Positions 9,922 through 18,513 of a stretch of 64,000 bases of DNA are shown piece after piece; position 1 is the first letter of the stretch, and the number at the start of each line of letters is the position of its first letter. The notes below the pieces were generated by a model. It was not told the origin of the DNA and ran no database searches. It saw nothing but the letters and a program-made list of their open reading frames with translations. The translations under genes and the position numbers were made by a program. This DNA comes from Dermatophilus congolensis (lineage in GTDB: Bacteria > Actinomycetota > Actinomycetes > Actinomycetales > Dermatophilaceae): NCBI RefSeq assembly GCF_900447215.1, contig NZ_UFYA01000001.1:1674001-1738000 (forward strand), given 5' to 3'.

Positions 9922-10524
9922 TCAAACACTTCCCGTTTGAACAAGAACATGCGGAAGCACATCCGCCAAAACATCAAGAGCATCCCGAGTCGCCCCAGAA
10001 GACCCCGGAAGATTCACCACAAAAGACTCACCAGCCATCCCCGCACACCCACGACTAAGCATCGACGTAGGCACACCACGAGCAATTCCCACCGCCCGGA
10101 TCGCCTCAACAACCCCCGGCAACGGACGATCAATGAACGCCTCGGTCATCTCCGGAGTCAGATCACGCGAAGCAACCCCCGTACCCCCGCTGGTCAACAC
10201 AACCCGCACCCCCGCCCGAACAGTAGCACCCACAGCTTCCCGAACAGGCTCACCATCACCAACGAGAACAGCAGCTACCTCAAACCCCCATGCAGTAAGC
10301 CGCTCACACAAAATCCGGCCAGAAACATCCTCATACTCACCCGAACTAGCTCGATCCGAGCAGGTAATCACACAAGCAGAAGCACCATCAGCAAAAGAAG
10401 AGCGAGCCGCCGCCCGCCCCACAAAAGGATCAGGAACCACTACCCCACCAGCACCATGCGGCCGCTCACCCTGCCCTGCCTGACCCGGCACACCAACCGC
10501 CCCCAGACCCTCAGCAGCACTCAC
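9922..10524 (-). CDS. mog: MogA/MoaB-family molybdopterin adenylyltransferase
   Basis: It activates molybdopterin by adenylation before molybdate insertion by MoeA. This 200-residue protein has the family signature VVLTSGGTGVASRDLTPE followed by RPLPGVVEAIR, and NLPGSSGATRDALD near the end. About 40 extra Gly/Pro-rich residues precede the domain, which begins near SACVITCSDRASSG. The start overlaps the moaC stop by 4 nt. The 280 nt between its stop and the next gene (9642-9921) hold nothing I can name. Confidence 0.92.
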   Translation of the reverse strand: MSAAEGLGAVGVPGQAGQGERPHGAGGVVVPDPFVGRAAARSSFADGASACVITCSDRASSGEYEDVSGRILCERLTAWGFEVAAVLVGDGEPVREAVGATVRAGVRVVLTSGGTGVASRDLTPEMTEAFIDRPLPGVVEAIRAVGIARGVPTSMLSRGCAGMAGESFVVNLPGSSGATRDALDVLADVLPHVLVQTGSV

Positions 10525-11015
10525 TGTGATTCACACCAATCACCCGAACGACCACCCGATTTAGCAGTGACCCGCACATCCGTGATCCGACCGTGCTTAT
10601 CAACAGCTTTCACCATGTCAATCAACGTCAACGCTGCAACCGTCACACACGTCAAAGCTTCCATCTCAATGCCGGTGCGATCGGCTGTGCGAACAGTCGC
10701 CGTGATGTCCACCCGATCCTGAGCAACAGACAAATCCACCTCCACCGCATGCACAGCCACAGGATGAGCCAACGGCACAAGATCCGGAGTGCGCTTAGCC
10801 GCCTGAATCCCCGCGATACGCGCCACCGCCAACGCATCACCCTTAGGCACCTCACCACACCGAAGCGCTTGAATCGCTGCCGCGCTCAACACCACCGAAC
10901 CAGCTGCCGACGCCGACCGAGCCGTCACCTGCTTAGCCGAAACATCAACCATGTGAGCCGACCCATCAGCGCGAATATGCGTCAAACCCATCGCACCCTG
11001 CCCTTGATCACTCAT
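10521..11015 (-). CDS. moaC: cyclic pyranopterin monophosphate synthase
   Basis: MoaC converts the MoaA product into cyclic pyranopterin monophosphate in the first stage of cofactor synthesis. This 164-residue form shows KGDALAVARIAGIQAAKR, PLAHP and GIEMEALTCVTVAALT followed by IDMVKAVDK, all family marks. ATG 11015 is chosen because it overlaps the moeA stop as ATGA, consistent with a coupled moeA-moaC-mog operon. No moaA is present in the window. Confidence 0.95.
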   Translation of the reverse strand: MSDQGQGAMGLTHIRADGSAHMVDVSAKQVTARSASAAGSVVLSAAAIQALRCGEVPKGDALAVARIAGIQAAKRTPDLVPLAHPVAVHAVEVDLSVAQDRVDITATVRTADRTGIEMEALTCVTVAALTLIDMVKAVDKHGRITDVRVTAKSGGRSGDWCESQ

Positions 11016-12265
11016 ACCTGCCCTCCCAATCTGGCATCCATCAAAACCAAGCAACGATACGTCGAGGCCCCAACCGCACCACCATCAGAAACAGCAGGAA
11101 TCTCCATAAGACCATCAGCATCAGCTAAAGCCTGCAACATATGCGACCCCTGACCAGGCAACACCGTCGCAACAGCACAACCAGCCCCATCCCGCTCCAA
11201 CCGCACCCGCACAAACTGCGTACGATCCCGAGGCTGCGGGCACTTCCCCACCACCTGCACCACCTCAACAGGAACGCCACACGGCTCAGCCCCCGCCATC
11301 GCCTGCAACGCAGGCAACACAAACACACAAAAAGACACATAAGCGCTCACCGGATTGCCCGGCAACGTAAACACCGGCACCCCACCCTCAACGCCCTCCA
11401 GCGCAAGACGCCCAAATCCCTGCGGCTTACCCGGCATCATCGCCACCTTCTCAAACCGCACTCCCCGATCCGCCAACGCAGCCTTCACTGCGTCATAGGC
11501 CCCCATCGAGACCCCACCAGTAGAAATCACCACAGAGCACCCCTGATCAACCCCCCGATCAATCGCCCCCAACACCTCCTCCACTGTGTCTTTCACCCCA
11601 CTGATATGCACCGACTCAACCCCCCAGGAACCCAGCAAGGCCTCCAGCATCACCCCATTGCTGTCCACGACTTCACCAAAACCAGGCATTTGCCCCAGCG
11701 GCACCAACTCATCACCCGTGGAAAGAATCAACACCTTCGGCAACGGGTACACCCAAGCCGAAACACATCCCGCCGCCGCAGCCAACGCCAGTTCCCGCGC
11801 CCCTAAAACACGCCCAGCAGGGATCACAACCTCCCCAGCACGCACGTCCTCACCCCGGCGACGTACATGACGACCATCAGCAACTGGCACATCCACCCGG
11901 ACACGATCAACTCCACCATCAGTGTGCTCCACCTGCACCACCGCATCCGCGCCCTGCGGCATCGGAGCCCCCGTCATGATGCGCACCGCCGTCCCTGCAG
12001 CCAGCGACACTCGCTCACATGAACCAGCCGCGATATCTGCCTGCACCGGCAAAAACACGGGCATTTGTTCCCCAGCGTTGGCAACATCACCAGCCCGCAC
12101 TGCGTACCCATCCATCGCCGAATTATCAAACCCCGGCAAATCCACCGCACTGACCAACGGTTCGGCCAACACTCGCCCCACCGCACCTCGCAGCGGCGAC
12201 TCCACCGCAGCCGTAACTTCCACCTGAGACAACACACGAGAACGGTATTCAGCGACGCTCAGCAT
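11012..12265 (-). CDS. moeA: molybdopterin molybdenumtransferase
   Basis: MoeA inserts molybdate into adenylylated molybdopterin. The 417-residue protein from ATG 12265 has the usual order: an N-terminal region with DLPGFDNSAMDGYAVRAGD, the middle domain with ILSTGDELVPLG and ISTGGVSMGAYDAV, then PGKPQGFG and LPGNPVSAYVSF, and a C-terminal beta domain. An in-frame start at 12313 exists, but MLSVAEYRSRVL matches the common family N-terminus. It heads the operon and is divergent from fmdB. Confidence 0.95.
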   Translation of the reverse strand: MLSVAEYRSRVLSQVEVTAAVESPLRGAVGRVLAEPLVSAVDLPGFDNSAMDGYAVRAGDVANAGEQMPVFLPVQADIAAGSCERVSLAAGTAVRIMTGAPMPQGADAVVQVEHTDGGVDRVRVDVPVADGRHVRRRGEDVRAGEVVIPAGRVLGARELALAAAAGCVSAWVYPLPKVLILSTGDELVPLGQMPGFGEVVDSNGVMLEALLGSWGVESVHISGVKDTVEEVLGAIDRGVDQGCSVVISTGGVSMGAYDAVKAALADRGVRFEKVAMMPGKPQGFGRLALEGVEGGVPVFTLPGNPVSAYVSFCVFVLPALQAMAGAEPCGVPVEVVQVVGKCPQPRDRTQFVRVRLERDGAGCAVATVLPGQGSHMLQALADADGLMEIPAVSDGGAVGASTYRCLVLMDARLGGQV

Positions 12266-12304
12266 GGTCACCACCCTAATCTCGACCATCGGATTAACCA
12301 CGCC

Positions 12305-12331
12305 GCCTCCCATGTTGAGAACATGGGAGGC
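12305..12331. promoter_or_regulatory. 12-bp inverted repeat between moeA and fmdB
   Basis: The arms 12305-12316 and 12320-12331 are perfectly complementary with a 3-nt loop. The site lies in the divergent gap, 40 nt from the moeA start, and could be an operator dyad or a leader hairpin. Confidence 0.6.
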
Positions 12332-12344
12332 AAAAGCACGAATA

Positions 12345-12380
12345 GCGGCCTAGGCGCTTGTCACAAGCACCCCAGGCCGC
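12345..12380. promoter_or_regulatory. interrupted hairpin in the fmdB leader
   Basis: Outer arms GCGGCCT (12345-12351) and AGGCCGC (12374-12380) enclose an inner GCTTG/CAAGC pair with a TCA loop. It ends 18 nt before the fmdB ATG, so it may influence fmdB translation or transcription. Confidence 0.5.
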
Positions 12381-12398
12381 CTCGAACCTGGAGACACC

Positions 12399-12701
12399 AT
12401 GCCCACGTACCCCTACCAGTGCAAGAACTGCGACCACGCTTTTGAAGCCCACCAGTCCTTCACTGACGATGCCCTTACCGAGTGCCCCGAATGCGGAGGC
12501 AACCTGCGCAAAGTGTTTTCGTCTGTGGGGATCGTCTTCAAAGGATCGGGTTTCTACAAAAACGATTCCCGCTCTACCTCCGCAAACACCTCATCAAGCA
12601 GCTCCTCGAGCAGTTCAACAAGCAGCTCCAGCTCCTCCTCTTCCAGCTCCGCGAGCCCTTCAGCTGCATCATCAACCTCATCCACCAGCAGCAAAAGCTG
12701 A
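12399..12701 (+). CDS. FmdB-family zinc-ribbon protein with polyserine tail
   Basis: The 100-residue product opens with MPTYPYQCKNCDHAFE and later TECPECGG, giving the four cysteines of the FmdB zinc ribbon. GGAG lies 6 nt upstream of ATG 12399. From about residue 56 the protein is almost only Ser with some Thr and Ala, much longer than the short tail usual for the family. The family role is described only as putative regulatory; here it precedes the SAF-domain gene and mscL, an order seen in other actinobacteria. Confidence 0.88.
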   Translation: MPTYPYQCKNCDHAFEAHQSFTDDALTECPECGGNLRKVFSSVGIVFKGSGFYKNDSRSTSANTSSSSSSSSSTSSSSSSSSSSASPSAASSTSSTSSKS

Positions 12702-12792
12702 TCGCTAACAACCCGGCACGGCGGTGCAGAGTTCTCCACAACACACACTCCGCACCGCCAACACAACCACCGAAGCGACCTACCGTGCCGAC

Positions 12793-13451
12793 ATGCCTCT
12801 GCCATCTCCGCAACACTCCAGCACACGCGCCATCCCCTCCCGCCGGTCACTCTACCGACGCGCGCTCCTGCGCAAAGGCCTCGCGGGACTGCTCACTATC
12901 ATTGCCGTGTGGCTATTCACTACTGTTCTGGGGCTTACACACGGGGCAGAAGCTAGCGCATGGGTAACCATCCGCGATATGGAAGCCGGTGAACAACTCA
13001 CCGAGAACGATGTCCGCTCCGTCCCCATCGAAGCATCCCTACTCACCCCCTCCGCCAACGCCATTACTCGTGAATATCTGGCCTCCGGGAACGTGCTTAC
13101 AGCCCCCATCACCTCTGGAGAAGTTGTCACAGCCTCCCGGCTTCGCAGTCCCGACTCTTTCGACAAACTGCCCGCCAACCGTCGTGCCGTGCGTATTCCC
13201 CTGGCTGACGTGGGCTCAGCCTCCATCCTTCGCGCCGGAAGCCACGTCGACATCCACTCCCCACCAACGGCGCTGTCATCGCCGCTGACGTGCCTGTTCT
13301 TCAGGTTGACACGCCCACCGGGGACAGCGACACCAAAACTGCTGGAGCAATCCTTGATGTCCCCGCTGACCGAGCACCCCAGCTCATGGCCACGCTCGGC
13401 ACCACAACTCACGACGGCGGCGCAGTCACCCTTGCCATCCGGAGTCGCTGA
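12793..13451 (+). pseudogene. SAF/CpaB-like membrane protein, frameshifted
   Basis: The first frame gives a basic N-terminus, one membrane span (LTIIAVWLFTTVLGL) and a SAF domain (WVTIRDMEAGEQLTENDV, then SGEVVTASRLRSPD), followed by RAVRIPLADVGSASILRAGSHVDIHSP. There the family similarity ends, and it resumes in another frame as NGAVIAADVPVLQVDTPTG through LGTTTHDGG to a stop at 13449-13451. The shift falls at the C-run 13259-13262; one extra C restores a single frame of about 219 codons. It may be a real mutation or a sequencing slip. Without correction the protein ends at 13491 with an unrelated tail. CpaB-like proteins form part of Flp/Tad pilus or export systems; no such genes are nearby. 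Confidence 0.8.
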
Positions 13452-13606
13452 ACCGCAGCCATGTCCGGTGCATTGCCCTACAAGCACATAGATATGATCA
13501 GCTTGGTAACAGAACGTACACAGATACGTTTCACCTTCATTTGGGCTCTCCTCTCACACGAGGGTCGAGCCCATTTCACTCCCCAAAATTTAGACAGAGG
13601 TTTTTC

Positions 13607-14011
13607 ATGCTCCAAGGCTTCAAGGACTTCATTCTCCGCGGAAACGTCATCGAGCTCGCGGTTGCCGTGGTTGTTGGCTCCGCGTTCCAGAAGGTTGTGG
13701 ACACGTTCGTGTCCTCGATCGTCACCCCGATCATCAACGCTGTCGGAGCACCACAGTCCAGTGGTTTGGGCTTCTCACTGCGCTCAGACAAGGCTGAGGC
13801 CACTTTCATTAACTTCTCGACCATCATTAACGCGTTCGTGGTGTTCATCATCACCGCGGCAGTTGTGTACTTCATCTTCGTGCTGCCGATGAACAAACTC
13901 GCTGAGCGTCGCGCCAAGGGTGTCGAGCCCGAGCCCGAGGTCGTTTCTGAAGACATTGCTCTTCTACGCGAAATCCGCGACGAGCTCGCTGCGCAGCGCC
14001 GCCAAGCCTGA
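13607..14011 (+). CDS. mscL: large-conductance mechanosensitive channel
   Basis: MscL opens under membrane tension to release solutes on osmotic downshock. The 134-residue protein has the N-terminal helix MLQGFKDFILRGNVIELAVAV, the TM1 pore segment, a periplasmic loop, TM2 (INAFVVFIITAAVVYFIFV) and a charged cytoplasmic helix (ALLREIRDELAAQRR). ATG 13607 follows AGAGG at a 6-nt distance. Confidence 0.96.
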   Translation: MLQGFKDFILRGNVIELAVAVVVGSAFQKVVDTFVSSIVTPIINAVGAPQSSGLGFSLRSDKAEATFINFSTIINAFVVFIITAAVVYFIFVLPMNKLAERRAKGVEPEPEVVSEDIALLREIRDELAAQRRQA

Positions 14012-14043
14012 ACCAGAAGCTGTTCTCGGATTCAGTGCCGAGC

Positions 14044-14085
14044 GTGAGGGAGGGGGCCACCCGATCGGGTGGCCCCCTCCCTCAC
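14044..14085. terminator. 42-nt perfect palindrome after mscL
   Basis: Two 21-nt arms meet without a spacer (axis between 14064 and 14065), very G/C-rich. It lies between convergent mscL (stop 14011) and the small gene ending at 14100, so it can serve both strands. No U-tract follows on either side. Confidence 0.8.
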
Positions 14086-14099
14086 ATGCGCGTTGATGT

Positions 14100-14321
14100 T
14101 CACCCCCAGTGAGGTGGGCGTTGGGAAAGAATCCACCTTTCGCGTTCACTCAACGAGGAGACATCTAAAGCAGGTGTGTTCTGGTCATCTGTGGTCGGGT
14201 CGATGATGGGGTCGACTTTTCCAGGCGGTGAGCTGACTGCGCGGCGTCGTCCTACTTTTTTGATACTGCGCTTGCCTGATTCTGCGCTCGAGGAGTCCGG
14301 CGGCGGAGGTGAAGTCACCAT
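14100..14321 (-). CDS. small hypothetical protein coupled to the helicase gene
   Basis: The product has 73 residues. Its ATG (14319-14321) overlaps the stop of the upstream helicase gene (14315-14317), suggesting translational coupling. The N-terminal two thirds are Ser/Pro-rich and probably disordered; the end is LSERERWILSQRPPHW, a compact charged/aromatic motif that looks conserved. No function can be assigned. Confidence 0.6.
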   Translation of the reverse strand: MVTSPPPPDSSSAESGKRSIKKVGRRRAVSSPPGKVDPIIDPTTDDQNTPALDVSSLSERERWILSQRPPHWG

Positions 14322-17300
14322 AGGTCGCTCGAGGTTCCGGTAGAACGATTGCGCGCCGACCGGCCAGCCACCCGGCCAGCTCGGGCATCGGCTGTGCGGA
14401 TCGCTTCAATCACACGAGCGACGTCAGCACTTGGCTTTTCAGCGAGATCTTCGCTCCACACGCGCACATATTCCCATCCCATCGCGTCGAACTGTTCACC
14501 ACGCAAACGTTCTCGTTCACGGGTGCAAGTCATGTCCGCGTATCGGCGCCCATCAGACTCGATCGCGACAACGATGCGTCCTGGCACGTACGGGTCTTCA
14601 ACAGCCAGGTCCAGTGGCGCACAAGAACTGCCGAGGCGCTCATGCACAACAAGTCCCTCTTTGCGGAGCTGGAGCGCAAATTCGCCGAGGATGGCGTCAT
14701 CACTGCGTCGGATCGTACGCAACGGAGTGACGTTGGAGGCGTGCCCACCAACTTGGCGACGCAGCACCTCACGATCGCCCCCGGAATCTGCATAGGCAAT
14801 GAGGTCGTGCAGGGCACGGGCTCCCCGACTTGTCATGCGTCCGCCGTCGAGGTCACTGGCAGTCAATGAGGTGACTACGGTCAAGCGGGAACGTGCTGCA
14901 GCAACGACACAGTTGATGCGACGTTCGCCTCCGTCAAGGCCCAGCGGACCTGCCCGGTGCAGAGCTCGCCCGTCTTGGCCAGCAGCGGTACCGATAGCGA
15001 AAATCATGCGGTCACGCATGTCTCCGGGCACGCGTTCAAGGTTTTTGACGTAGAACGGTTCGCCTTCAGGGCCTGCGGTGGAGTGTTCTTGCGCCTCGAA
15101 GAAGGCCAGAACAACCGGATCAGGCTCATCGGTGAGTCGGTGACGCAGTTCGCTGAGGATATGCACGGTGTGTTCAGGGCTGACCGTAGCGATACCGAGA
15201 CTGAGTTCTGGTGTGTTCCTGGCATGTTCAAGCGCCAGGCGGACAACTTCGGCGACTTCAAGGCGGGTGAGATCGCGGCTGAAGGCAGTGCTGGTGTCTC
15301 CGGGGTGTTCTTCCGGGGCGCTGACGGTGACCAAATCGATAGGCCGATCCGAGCGGGTGCTCGCGAAGGTGACGAACTCCTCGTTGTATTCGTGCAGGTT
15401 AGCGAACCCGAAAATACGTTCGTCGTCGCATCCATATTGCCAACCGAGTCGATGCTGAGGCAGAACCGAGGAGAGCTGGCTAAGGACAGACTGCGCGTGT
15501 TGGCTGGTGGCGACCATGTCGCCACGTGCGGGAGTGGATGCGGTGAGCGAGAAGGGGGCCGGGGGCAGGCCGTGGGTGTCACCAACGAGAACGACTTGTC
15601 CGGCTCGTGCGATAGCGGAAATAGATTCAGCTGTGGTGATTTGCTCGGCGCCTTCGATGATGACCAGGTCAAACCATTGTCCGGGTGGGACGGTGGCACC
15701 GACGACGAGGGGACTCATCGTCCAGATGGGGCGGGCAGCTAAAAGCGCGTCAGCGGTGTACGTGAGTAGGTCGCGAGGACGGTCGTGGTGGCTGACTTGG
15801 CGTGCTTGTGAAGCGAGGTAGGCAGCTTGGTCTGCGTAGACAACTTTGGCGTGCTTCATACGGCTGGTTGCGCGTGCCGCGACACGACGCCCACCAGTTC
15901 GTATGTACTGCTGGTCGAGGCGGATGTACTCGGCGAGTGCCTCGGCAATGGTTTCCTCATGTGTGGGTTCGTTACCGAGAGTTTCGAGGATTGACTCCCA
16001 CCAAACGTGTTCGAGTTCTTCGACGGCATCGTCGGGTTTGACGTTGCGGTTGGCCAGATCATCGACAAGGGGTTGCAGCCCCAGGCGGGTAAGTTCGTCC
16101 AGTAGTGGCGTGACAGTAGGCAAGATGGTGAGCCGGTCGGTGTGTTCGGCAAGGCGAGTGACCCGGTCAGCCACCTGTGGGACCGACTGGTGTAGAAGAT
16201 CTGCACCCTCACGGCTGGCTGCGAGGACTTCTTCGAGTCGGGCGATGTCCGAAGCGAGCCCGTTCCAAAGGCGGATTGCTTCATCGAGCGCATCAGGGAT
16301 GCGTGGCCCGCCTCGCCCGCCGAGTGTTTGCCAGCGGGTGCGTTCGTCGCGGGCGCTAACGAGGGGGGCATGGAGTTTGATGTGGCTGTTTTGGTTTTCG
16401 CGTAGTAGGTCTTTGGCTCGGCGGGTCAGGGAGTTGCGGGCCCACCAGCCCAGGGTGATTCCTGCACGTTCGCGTTGTTCTCGGTCGGCGGTGGCGTCGA
16501 CAAGAGAGTCCAGGTCTGCGGTGTAGACGTCCTCGGAAAATATGCCCATGGTGCGGCGGGCTGAGGTGAGAATGGCGAGAGCTTCAGCCCAGTCAGCAGG
16601 GCATGTGGCGGCAGGTAGGCCAACGTCGGCGAAGATGGCGTCTAGTCGGGTGGTGTCGTTGGTGAAGCGTTTACCGGCCAGGTCACGCACGAGGGTGGTG
16701 AGGCTATCGACTTGGGTTTGTTCGGTGACGCGGGCCCCAGCCCAGGGATCTTGGGGGCCGTGTGTCCAGGCACCTGCTAGCGCTGCTTGTTTGAGTGTTG
16801 CCCCTGCGGTTTCGCAGGTGGCGCGGTCCATGTGGTTGAGGACCTCAGCGGGCAGGCGCACGGTTGAGGTGGGTGGGACGCTGCGTCGAGCTAGGCGGGT
16901 ACGGGCACTGAGTGCATCGAAGATGCTGACACCCCAAGGGGTTCGGGGGGCGTGGAGGTGTTCACGGTGTGCGGCGAGGCGGGCTCGGTAGTGCTCGTGG
17001 CGTTTGGTGAGGTCGGTGATGTCGGGTTCGTCGTCGTTGGTTTGGGTGGAGATGGAGTCGACGTAGGCGCGGCTGGGTTCTGCGGGTGAGTGGGCTCCGT
17101 CGGGGAAGTCCAGGACGAAGTCGCCAAGTTCGCATTGGTTGAGCCGTTTGTGTAGGTCGACCAGTGCTGTGCGCTTGTTGGCCACGACGAGGACGCGTTT
17201 ACCGACGGCGAGGGCTCCGGCAACAATATTGGCGACGGTCTGGGTGCGGCCGGTGCCAGGTGCGCCGGTAATGGCCAGGGATACGCCTGCACGGACAGCG

Positions 17301-18229
17301 TTGATGGCGTTTTCTTGGTGGGAATCGGCGTCCAGGACAAGGAGTTCGCGCACGGCAGTGATGTCGCCGTGGTTGTCGGTGACGTCGTCGTTGGCTAGGA
17401 GCTCGCTGGCTTGGGTGTCTCCGGCGAGGGCGGCGATGACATCGTGGTCGACAAGGGTGTCGCCAAGGTCGCGTAGGTCAGCGATCATGGGCAGTTTAGC
17501 TGGCGAGAAAGTGCTGACGACTTTACGGTCGATGACTTTGAGGTCATCGAGTTCGGCTCCGAGTCGTTGGATTTCACGGAAGACCGGTTGAGGGTCGAAG
17601 CGTTGCGAAGTGTAGGCGAGGTCGACGATGTTTTCGGGGTCGATGGTGATGCCACGGCTGGCGAGATAGTTGACCAGGACGGGGTTGAGGTCGAGATCGT
17701 CGCCCAGGTCTATGTCGTAGTCACGGTGGGCGGGATCGACGGGGTGCAGGGTGCAGGAGCGGATGAGAACGGGGGCGCAGGCGCGCTGTTGGGCGCCGGG
17801 TACGTTCCAGGTGGCCATGCCGATGGCCATGAAACAGGTGCGCAGGCCGCGTTCTTCTTCGAGTTCGATAGCTTTTCCGCGGATGAGTTCTACGGTGCGG
17901 CAGGCTTGAAGGAATGCGCTGCGCTCGCGGACGAGGTCGGAGAGGCGAGTGGCGCGGCCGGCCATGAGCATGGAGACTCCGCCGGGGTGGGCGGTGGTGA
18001 GTTCGAGGTCGCTTTCGACGGAGTCTTTGTGCCAGAGGAGGGTGTTGGGGCCGCCTAGTTCGGAGAGTTCGCGTTGCCAGCGGCGCACGGCGGTAGCGAC
18101 ACGGTTGGCGCGGCCGGGGCGGCCGGTTTCGGTGTGGTCGTTGAGAGTGTCGCGGGCGGGGGCCTGGGCGACGTGGGTGTTGTCGGGGGAGGTGCCGGTG
18201 CCGTTGGGCTCGTTAGGCGTTGAACTCAC
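14315..18229 (-). CDS. large SF1-type helicase/ATPase-like protein with C-terminal nuclease domain
   Basis: The protein has 1304 residues. A DUF4011-like N-terminal region is followed by a P-loop at residues 322-329 reading GAPGTGRT, where Arg328 replaces the Walker A Lys. The position of the DEAxQ box (859-863) reads EGAEQ. A helical insertion (about 400-800) separates these. A later block LVGDTHGLPPAPF resembles helicase motif III. The C-terminus (about 1195-1290) looks like an MTES_1575/Vsr-like PD-(D/E)XK nuclease: LDLAVED, then VVAIESDGRRY and a Trp-rich end. Such proteins are thought to act on nucleic acids. The changed P-loop may mean weak or no ATP hydrolysis; I recall related Micrococcales proteins with the Lys also lost. 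Confidence 0.75.
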   Translation of the reverse strand: MSSTPNEPNGTGTSPDNTHVAQAPARDTLNDHTETGRPGRANRVATAVRRWQRELSELGGPNTLLWHKDSVESDLELTTAHPGGVSMLMAGRATRLSDLVRERSAFLQACRTVELIRGKAIELEEERGLRTCFMAIGMATWNVPGAQQRACAPVLIRSCTLHPVDPAHRDYDIDLGDDLDLNPVLVNYLASRGITIDPENIVDLAYTSQRFDPQPVFREIQRLGAELDDLKVIDRKVVSTFSPAKLPMIADLRDLGDTLVDHDVIAALAGDTQASELLANDDVTDNHGDITAVRELLVLDADSHQENAINAVRAGVSLAITGAPGTGRTQTVANIVAGALAVGKRVLVVANKRTALVDLHKRLNQCELGDFVLDFPDGAHSPAEPSRAYVDSISTQTNDDEPDITDLTKRHEHYRARLAAHREHLHAPRTPWGVSIFDALSARTRLARRSVPPTSTVRLPAEVLNHMDRATCETAGATLKQAALAGAWTHGPQDPWAGARVTEQTQVDSLTTLVRDLAGKRFTNDTTRLDAIFADVGLPAATCPADWAEALAILTSARRTMGIFSEDVYTADLDSLVDATADREQRERAGITLGWWARNSLTRRAKDLLRENQNSHIKLHAPLVSARDERTRWQTLGGRGGPRIPDALDEAIRLWNGLASDIARLEEVLAASREGADLLHQSVPQVADRVTRLAEHTDRLTILPTVTPLLDELTRLGLQPLVDDLANRNVKPDDAVEELEHVWWESILETLGNEPTHEETIAEALAEYIRLDQQYIRTGGRRVAARATSRMKHAKVVYADQAAYLASQARQVSHHDRPRDLLTYTADALLAARPIWTMSPLVVGATVPPGQWFDLVIIEGAEQITTAESISAIARAGQVVLVGDTHGLPPAPFSLTASTPARGDMVATSQHAQSVLSQLSSVLPQHRLGWQYGCDDERIFGFANLHEYNEEFVTFASTRSDRPIDLVTVSAPEEHPGDTSTAFSRDLTRLEVAEVVRLALEHARNTPELSLGIATVSPEHTVHILSELRHRLTDEPDPVVLAFFEAQEHSTAGPEGEPFYVKNLERVPGDMRDRMIFAIGTAAGQDGRALHRAGPLGLDGGERRINCVVAAARSRLTVVTSLTASDLDGGRMTSRGARALHDLIAYADSGGDREVLRRQVGGHASNVTPLRTIRRSDDAILGEFALQLRKEGLVVHERLGSSCAPLDLAVEDPYVPGRIVVAIESDGRRYADMTCTRERERLRGEQFDAMGWEYVRVWSEDLAEKPSADVARVIEAIRTADARAGRVAGRSARNRSTGTSSDLW

Positions 18230-18513
18230 GCTGAAATCCTATCCACTGGCGGGGGGTTCTCTTTGGAACGTATGGGTACTGGTTGTTGTCGTGGTGTGTG
18301 TGTCGCTGTGTGGGTGCTGTGTGAGCGGGGGGTGCCGGTGGGGTGGTCGGGGTGATGGTGCAGGGCGTGTCGGGTGGTTTTTAGGGATGCTGCGGTGTGG
18401 GGCGGTCGTTCTGGACGATTGCGTGAATCTCCTTGACAATGTTGAAGTTAACGGCAAGGTCCCACATATCACGCGAACCGTCGTCCACTGTCTTCGCTAG
18501 GAAAGTTCGGTAC

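Noticed and set aside
12564-12701. Possible CRISPR-like or tandem DNA repeat
   Set aside because: The regularity comes from mixed serine codons; no constant repeat and spacer units exist.
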